Shown piece by piece: positions 1 to 3,956 of a stretch of DNA of 6,126 nucleotides. This DNA comes from Nitrosotalea sp. (GTDB lineage: Archaea > Thermoproteota > Nitrososphaeria > Nitrososphaerales > Nitrosopumilaceae): positions 1 to 6,126 of the forward strand of contig JAKEIJ010000059.1 of NCBI GenBank assembly GCA_022545805.1. The letters run 5' to 3'. Below the pieces are notes generated by a model. It made no database searches. It was not told the origin of the DNA and saw only the letters and a list, made by a program, of their open reading frames with translations. A program made the position numbers and the translations under genes. How positions within the stretch are numbered: position 1 is the stretch's first letter; the number at the start of each line of letters is the position of its first letter.

Positions 1-101
1 AAACCCATTCCTTCAAAAACAGTGCCGTCTTCTAAAATCAACATACCAAACTTGTTTGCATAATTGTCTTTTTTTGTTGGAATCCTTGAAACCCTCTGCA
101 T
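1..101 (-). CDS. carA: Carbamoyl-phosphate synthase small subunit, N-terminal fragment (partial)
   Basis: Reading leftward from an ATG at 101-99, 33 complete codons stay open to the window edge. The protein begins MQRVSRIPTKKDNYANKF and continues into GMLILEDGTVFEGMGF. The (L)LEDGTVFEGxGFG stretch is the hallmark first beta-strand region of CarA, the glutamine amidotransferase subunit that supplies ammonia to CarB for cytosolic carbamoyl phosphate synthesis (pyrimidine and arginine pathways). The family is usually about 360-380 residues, so roughly 90% of the gene lies outside the window. About 18 residues precede the conserved block. A second in-frame ATG at 44-42 (the M of GMLILEDG) is a less likely start, because a TATA-like box lies at leaderless distance from the 101 ATG. 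The identification rests on one short motif, but that motif is characteristic. Confidence 0.8.
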   Translation of the reverse strand, partial: MQRVSRIPTKKDNYANKFGMLILEDGTVFEGMG

Positions 102-119
102 GTGGATTTTAATAGGGAT

Positions 120-131
120 TTAAATTTTATG
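120..131 (-). promoter_or_regulatory. Probable TATA box of carA
   Basis: On the minus strand an A/T-only block reading ATAAAATTTAA runs through positions 130-120. Its centre is about 25-27 nt before the carA ATG at 101, the usual archaeal TATA-to-start-site distance. Transcription would therefore begin at or within a few bases of the ATG, giving a leaderless mRNA. The whole spacer is AT-rich, so the call is moderate. Confidence 0.45.
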
Positions 132-183
132 CCGATCTAAAGTTCAAACTTCCACCAAAATTAGAAAAATACGAAATTGCAAG

Positions 184-203
184 AAAATATTTGAAAATAA
201 AAA
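184..203 (-). terminator. T-rich termination signal after cdvC
   Basis: Immediately after the cdvC stop codon the minus strand reads through runs of T at 203-199 (five), 197-194 (four) and 187-184 (four). A further run of five T lies at 169-165. Archaeal RNA polymerase terminates on such oligo-T tracts without needing a hairpin, and I see no convincing stem here. The position between cdvC and carA, which has its own TATA-like box, supports a transcript boundary. Confidence 0.4.
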
Positions 204-205
204 TT

Positions 206-1390
206 TTAGAGTGCCTTGAATTGTTCAGTCCATTTGTAGTATGCTCGTATCATTTCCATACTAACACTTGGCTTTCTTCGAGATATTATTTCCTTAAAGT
301 CTGCTGTCGTAAGTACACGTGGCTGCGATTTTGGCTCTCCGAGCACCTCCTCTCCAAAGTGTGGAGAGTGGAACAAGTCGTTTACAACCATTAATTGTGC
401 AGACTGGCAAATGTCTTTTACATCTGATGCACTGTATCCGTCTGCAAGTTTTGCAAGTTCCATGGCCTTTACTTTCTCGTCCTTGTGCAATGGAGCAGTA
501 TAGAGATTGAATAGATTCTCTCTTGCTTCAAGTGATGGCAATGATACATAGACTCTCTTGGTAAATCTTCTAAGAAACGGCCAGTCAAGACTCCATGGCT
601 TGTTTGTAGCACCAATGACATAGAGTTTGAGGTCTTTTCCTTTTCCGTTTATTCCATCCATTTCAGTCAAGAATTGGTTTTTGACACGAATCTCTCCACC
701 AATCTCACTGTTACGGTTGCCAAGAAGCGAATCTACTTCGTCAATGAATAGTATAACTGGGAGTCCTTCTTTTTCTGCTAGTCCCCTTGCCATCTGGAAT
801 AACTTTGAAACATTTTTCTCTGCTTCACCTAGCCACTTGCTCATCATAGATGCTGCATCTACGTTGATAAAGTAACCATCAATCTCATTTGCAGTAGCTG
901 CTGCAATGACTGTCTTACCACAACCCGGTGGACCATAAAGTAAAATTCCTCTTGGCCATCCAAGTGGGAACAAGTCAGGTCTTTTCGCAGGATATACGAT
1001 TGATTCTCGTAAAGCATTTTTTGCATCCTCTAAACCAATAACTTCTTCCCATGTTACGTTGGGTTTTTCTTTCATAATAAGCGAGTCTAGTTCATTTTTA
1101 GTAAGAGACTGTTTTTGCTCTTCAGGAGTTGCCTTTGGATCTACTGCTGGCTCTAGTTCTACATTATTCATCTGTAGTGCCTTGATACGATTCTGGTATG
1201 CGGCAGTCCTTTCTTGGTATACTTTATTTAATTTATTTTCTGGATAAAGTTGGATTAATTTAACAAGTGATTCGATTGCTCTCTGATAATTTGCAATTGC
1301 CATTCCTCTGGCACCTTGTGAATCAAGTTTTATTGCTTCTGCTGCAAATTTGCTTGCACTATTTTCTAATTCTTGTGGGGCTAGACTCAT
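206..1390 (-). CDS. cdvC: CdvC, Vps4-like AAA ATPase of the archaeal ESCRT cell-division machinery
   Basis: This 394-residue protein has the layout of archaeal CdvC/Vps4. An N-terminal MIT three-helix domain spans about residues 5-75, with a typical alternation of A, K and Y through ANYQRAIESLVKLI. A charged linker spans about 76-110, followed by one AAA module. Visible ATPase motifs are Walker A GPPGCGKT (153-160), pore loop SKWLGEAEKN (184-193; aromatic W186), Walker B ILFIDEVD (213-220; D217, E218), sensor-1 N263 in GATN, and arginine-finger pair R274-R275 in FLRRF. Eukaryotic Vps4 usually has a third arginine where L273 sits. The C-terminal helix after PSVSMEMI resembles the Vps4 closing helix, and no Vps4 beta-domain insertion is apparent. 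In the family, the MIT domain binds ESCRT-III tails and the hexamer pulls subunits from polymers at mid-cell. It is the last gene of the cluster, 11 bp after its neighbour, with only a weak GATGAT element before the ATG. Confidence 0.93.
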   Translation of the reverse strand: MSLAPQELENSASKFAAEAIKLDSQGARGMAIANYQRAIESLVKLIQLYPENKLNKVYQERTAAYQNRIKALQMNNVELEPAVDPKATPEEQKQSLTKNELDSLIMKEKPNVTWEEVIGLEDAKNALRESIVYPAKRPDLFPLGWPRGILLYGPPGCGKTVIAAATANEIDGYFINVDAASMMSKWLGEAEKNVSKLFQMARGLAEKEGLPVILFIDEVDSLLGNRNSEIGGEIRVKNQFLTEMDGINGKGKDLKLYVIGATNKPWSLDWPFLRRFTKRVYVSLPSLEARENLFNLYTAPLHKDEKVKAMELAKLADGYSASDVKDICQSAQLMVVNDLFHSPHFGEEVLGEPKSQPRVLTTADFKEIISRRKPSVSMEMIRAYYKWTEQFKAL

Positions 1391-1401
1391 AATATCATCA
1401 A

Positions 1402-1980
1402 CTATATCTCGACTGCAGTTCTTCCAAGGTAATCACCAGTGTTAACTCGTCTAGCAGAATTTGTTAAATTAATTGAACCAACCTCTGGTATGGAAACTTC
1501 GGTCTTTACAGGTACTATTTTTACAGGTTCCTTGGCTGGAGCAAGCGTATCTAAAAGCGAGGGTATCTTAAAATCGTCAATCTTGGTCTGAGAGCCTTTC
1601 TGGAAGGCAAGGTTGCAAGCCACATCGTCATGAAGTGTCTGAATTTGTTGTAGTGCAAACTCTGCAGATATAACCAAATCCTCAAGCTCATCTTTCATCC
1701 CATTAACAGAATTTGCCGCATGAAGTATTATCTCAATGAATTCCTGTAAAAATGACTTGATCTCTTTCTTGTCTTGGTATTTTGTAAGCAAGTATTCAGA
1801 GGCATGCATTATCTGTCTAATGTCTTTTAGTTCCTCAGCAGACAGGGTCTCAATAAAAGTATCAGAGACATCCTTGTCTTTTTGAGATATTTTAGTGTCA
1901 ATCTTTGAAGAAAGTGTTCTTATCTTGTCTAAATGCCCAGACAAGTCTAATTGGCCATCATTTTTTGTAAAATTAATCAT
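1402..1980 (-). CDS. Unrecognised helical protein with Pro-rich tail, encoded between ESCRT-III-like gene and cdvC
   Basis: This is a 192-residue protein whose family I do not recognise. Residues about 1-40 are polar and probably helical. Residues about 45-128 read as two or three amphipathic helices rich in E, K, L and I. Residues 137-168 form a linker with prolines at 140, 148, 152, 157 and 165 alternating with hydrophobic residues (KIPSLL, KIVPVK, SIPEVG). A short tail ends in RRVNTGDYLGRTAVEI, which looks like a linear motif rather than a domain. No signal peptide, membrane segment or cysteine cluster is seen (a single Cys, 122). The Pro/hydrophobic stretch is reminiscent of MIM2 motifs, by which ESCRT-III tails dock on MIT domains. 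Since cdvC follows 11 bp downstream, a CdvC-binding partner is a reasonable guess, not shown. It starts 13 bp after the upstream gene without a clear Shine-Dalgarno. The ESCRT-III signature of its neighbour is not evident here. Confidence 0.8.
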   Translation of the reverse strand: MINFTKNDGQLDLSGHLDKIRTLSSKIDTKISQKDKDVSDTFIETLSAEELKDIRQIMHASEYLLTKYQDKKEIKSFLQEFIEIILHAANSVNGMKDELEDLVISAEFALQQIQTLHDDVACNLAFQKGSQTKIDDFKIPSLLDTLAPAKEPVKIVPVKTEVSIPEVGSINLTNSARRVNTGDYLGRTAVEI

Positions 1981-1993
1981 TGATGCCCAAGCC

Positions 1994-2554
1994 TTACCAG
2001 AAATCTAGATTAGGGAACTGCTTGTTTATTTTAGAGTCGGCGATCAATTTAGCTTCATCTAAGAGCCTGCTTGAGACCTCATTTGCCTTGGCAAAGTCTA
2101 GTGTTGTGCTTCCCAAATGTGCTGCATCAATTATTATTCCACCTAGCAATAGTGACAACTCTCCCAATTGAAAATCCATGGCAGGCATTAGTGCCAAGAG
2201 CTTTGACCGAATTGTCCTTACAACAGAGATAGTAGGAGAAAGAACAGTAGGTACGTTTCCAAGCCCAACTATACAGTCAAGGCTTCGTCTTATCTGTCTC
2301 AAAGATTCTATAGTATAAGACAGTTCAAGCTCATATCTTACCTGTTTTTCAAGTGTAGCAAGTGATGTACAGTCCTTGTCAAGTCGCTTGTACAAGTCAA
2401 TATTATTTTGAGTTACATCATGTCTATGTTGCACCAGAACATCAAGAAGACTATCTACAATCTCAGTCGCATAGTCTATTCTTGGCTTGATAGTACTTGC
2501 ACGTACAAGTTGGCTTTTACTTTGATTTTCTATTACCCATTTTGATTGGTTCAT
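1994..2554 (-). CDS. ESCRT-III / Snf7-family protein (CdvB-like)
   Basis: This 186-residue protein (from the ATG) is helical throughout. The recognisable part is residues about 84-147. There SLRQIRRSLDCIVGLGNVP leads into VLSPTISVVRTIRSKLLALM, then the GELSLLLGGIIIDA helix. This follows the archaeal CdvB pattern: a basic helix, then hydrophobic LxPxxSVVRxxR, then LGEhxxhLxxIhhxA. CdvB proteins polymerise on the inner membrane face at the division site and are remodelled by CdvC. Residues 20-80 would form the first helices of the core. The protein ends almost directly after the core (KQFPNLDFW), with no room for the long MIM-bearing or winged-helix tail of canonical CdvB. Starting at ATG 2554 rather than TTG 2560 is preferred because a TATA box lies about 29 nt upstream, implying a leaderless message. 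It is first in the cluster and probably a divergent paralog of the main CdvB. Confidence 0.78.
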   Translation of the reverse strand: MNQSKWVIENQSKSQLVRASTIKPRIDYATEIVDSLLDVLVQHRHDVTQNNIDLYKRLDKDCTSLATLEKQVRYELELSYTIESLRQIRRSLDCIVGLGNVPTVLSPTISVVRTIRSKLLALMPAMDFQLGELSLLLGGIIIDAAHLGSTTLDFAKANEVSSRLLDEAKLIADSKINKQFPNLDFW

Positions 2555-2578
2555 TCCCAAGCAAGAGACCCGACTTTG

Positions 2579-2590
2579 TACTTATACGGG
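2579..2590 (-). promoter_or_regulatory. TATA box of the ESCRT-III-like/cdvC cluster
   Basis: The minus strand reads CCCGTATAAGTA from 2590 to 2579, with the TATAAG core at 2586-2581. The core centre is about 29 nt before the ATG at 2554, so transcription would start within a few bases of that codon. This matches the spacing seen before ileS and argues for ATG 2554 as the true start. The inverted-repeat array at 2595-2626 begins a few bases upstream of the box. Confidence 0.6.
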
Positions 2591-2594
2591 CCTT

Positions 2595-2626
2595 GTTACA
2601 CCAAGTGGTGTAACCATGGTAACACC
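2595..2626. promoter_or_regulatory. Overlapping inverted repeats, candidate operator of the cdv cluster
   Basis: Positions 2595-2614 form a perfect inverted repeat with 9-bp arms, GTTACACCA and TGGTGTAAC, separated by AG. The right arm is reused: 2607-2626 forms a second near-palindrome, GGTGTAAC and GTAACACC around CATG, with one mismatched base pair. Three copies of a GGTGTAAC-like half-site therefore alternate in orientation. The array lies in the divergent intergenic region, just upstream of the TATA box of the minus-strand cluster (about -41 to -72 from its inferred start) and about 90-120 bp before the plus-strand regulator gene. Such geometry suits binding of a dimeric or tetrameric regulator. 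The binding protein is unknown; the TrmB-like neighbour is the obvious candidate. Confidence 0.55.
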
Positions 2627-2680
2627 GGCAGAGGATACAGCTTAGTATTTTTTCGAATCTTTGTTCAATGAATTTAGCTA

Positions 2681-2692
2681 TTCAGTTTACCT
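2681..2692 (+). promoter_or_regulatory. Weak TATA-like element before the TrmB-family gene
   Basis: The element TTCAGTTTACCT lies about 28 nt before the ATG at 2714, where a TATA box would be expected for a leaderless transcript. It is a poor match to the archaeal consensus. An alternative AT-rich element, TTTAGCTA, lies at 2673-2680 and would give a short leader. No Shine-Dalgarno sequence precedes the ATG. A weak promoter fits a low-abundance regulator, but this is tentative. Confidence 0.2.
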
Positions 2693-2713
2693 TCCAACTT
2701 GTTAATCTCACTC

Positions 2714-3889
2714 ATGGTTAAAGGTCAAGACCTAGCCGTAAGCCTTGAAGAGTTTGGATTAAGTAAATACGAAGCCCAAGCATATGTTACCCTGATTACA
2801 AAGGGCACGATTTCCGCAGGTGAGCTTGCATATTATTCCAACCTACCAAGAACCAAGGTTTATCCAACTCTATTAAAACTTGAAAGAAAAAAAATAGCAA
2901 TAATATCAAAAAGCAAACCAATCATGTGCACCGCGATTGCACCCGAAGATGCATTTGATGAAATCATACAAGAGCAGATTAATCGAGTGAATGCAATGAA
3001 CAGCCTCATTACAAAACTAAAACAACTAAGCGAAGACAGCAAGAAAGCAAGAGGTTCAGAAGAGCAGAGATATTTCCACTTGGCTGCAAATTATGTATTC
3101 AAACAACTACAAACTATGATAGAGGGTTCCAAGACTTCGATACACATAGTGATTGATTCATGGGGATTGAATCTATTATCACAATGCAAAGAAGTTCTTC
3201 TACATGCCTTGCGAAAAGATATCGACATCAAGATGGTCATACCTACAAGCCTTGTAGGTTCTGAAACATTTCATGGACTGCCAGCTGGAATCAAGATAAA
3301 AACATCAGACATTGCTCAGAATGTATTCATTTTTGACGATTCTGAAATACTCATGATAAATGGCAACAATGGAAAGGGTGCGATATTTCACTCAAATGAT
3401 GTATTGGGAACAAACCAAGTCAAGTCATTTGATCAAATATGGAAAAATGGAGTCAAGATAAGCAATCTAGGAGACATGACAAAGAGTGAAGCTCAAGAAG
3501 CATTAAAGGCAATTCAGATCATAACCCAGAACGGATTAGGCTATGTTTTGAATTCCATGATAAACTCAAAGAACAAAGCAGTAGACATTTTGAACTTTTT
3601 GAACAAAAACGGAATTGATCTTGAATCAAAGACACTTGATGAAATAATATCTTTGGTAGATTCCACACTTGACATAACATGTTCTGGTCATCTACGTTAC
3701 GAAGCCAATGCAAACCACTTTGTGATAGAATCAAAGCTCAACAGTGGTCACTCCATCCCATGGGCATTATTGCTTGAAGGATATCTAAACAAGAAAGGAA
3801 TCAAAACCAAGATGATTTACAATGACCACGTACACAGTGGCGAACGAATTCACATCAAAGTAGATTCCAAAATTAGTGTCACATCATAG
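2714..3889 (+). CDS. TrmB-family transcriptional regulator with an extra C-terminal domain
   Basis: This is a 391-residue protein from ATG 2714; a TTG five codons earlier (2699) is possible but less likely. Residues 7-75 carry the TrmB winged helix-turn-helix: LEEFGLSKYEAQAYVTLI is the characteristic opening, then GTISAGELAYYSNLPRTKVYPTLLKLER covers helix-turn-helix and recognition helix. A charged helical linker follows (about 80-118). Residues about 119-250 resemble the alpha/beta phospholipase-D-like effector region of TrmB relatives, with beta strands SIHIVID, IDIKMVIP and VFIFDD. Residues 253-391 form a further domain I do not recognise, with helices to about 325 and then ITCSGHLRYEANANHFVIES and a basic helix-strand ending. 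Classic sugar-sensing TrmB proteins are shorter (about 340). It probably binds DNA in the cytosol. Its divergent position suggests it controls the ESCRT/cdvC cluster or itself; the ligand is unknown. Confidence 0.8.
   Translation: MVKGQDLAVSLEEFGLSKYEAQAYVTLITKGTISAGELAYYSNLPRTKVYPTLLKLERKKIAIISKSKPIMCTAIAPEDAFDEIIQEQINRVNAMNSLITKLKQLSEDSKKARGSEEQRYFHLAANYVFKQLQTMIEGSKTSIHIVIDSWGLNLLSQCKEVLLHALRKDIDIKMVIPTSLVGSETFHGLPAGIKIKTSDIAQNVFIFDDSEILMINGNNGKGAIFHSNDVLGTNQVKSFDQIWKNGVKISNLGDMTKSEAQEALKAIQIITQNGLGYVLNSMINSKNKAVDILNFLNKNGIDLESKTLDEIISLVDSTLDITCSGHLRYEANANHFVIESKLNSGHSIPWALLLEGYLNKKGIKTKMIYNDHVHSGERIHIKVDSKISVTS
3241..3259. repeat. Perfect 9-bp inverted repeat inside the TrmB-family gene
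   Basis: ACCTACAAG and CTTGTAGGT flank a single C. The repeat lies within codons for the PTSLVG segment of the effector region. A 9-bp perfect palindrome with a tiny spacer is only mildly unexpected in 6 kb, and it does not share sequence with the intergenic half-sites. It may be chance. Confidence 0.3.
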
Positions 3890-3922
3890 ACAATTGCACA
3901 AAACCAACAGACCAGATTGTAC

Positions 3923-3933
3923 CTTTATAATAT
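3923..3933 (+). promoter_or_regulatory. TATA box of ileS
   Basis: CTTTATAATAT holds a strong archaeal TATA core, TATAAT at 3926-3931, centred about 28 nt before the ileS ATG at 3957. Transcription would start at or next to the ATG, so ileS has its own promoter in the 67-bp gap after the TrmB-family gene and is probably read from a leaderless mRNA. No Shine-Dalgarno sequence precedes the ATG, which agrees. Confidence 0.6.
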
Positions 3934-3956
3934 GAGATAGTTCATCCCACCCTTGA

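Noticed and set aside
353..369. Inverted repeat CTCTCCA/TGGAGAG inside cdvC
   Set aside because: Only 7-bp arms, inside conserved coding sequence, with no T-run after it; readily explained by chance.
191..1247. Several plus-strand open frames opposite cdvC
   Set aside because: They are antisense to a protein with all its AAA and MIT motifs, are short, and have no promoter or domain.
2555..2560. TTG at 2560 as start of the ESCRT-III-like gene
   Set aside because: It adds only two residues, uses a rarer start codon, and would put the start slightly upstream of the transcription start inferred from the TATA box.
2699..2713. TTG at 2699 as start of the TrmB-family gene
   Set aside because: It adds five residues before the conserved helix-turn-helix region; the ATG at 2714 gives a normal N-terminus.
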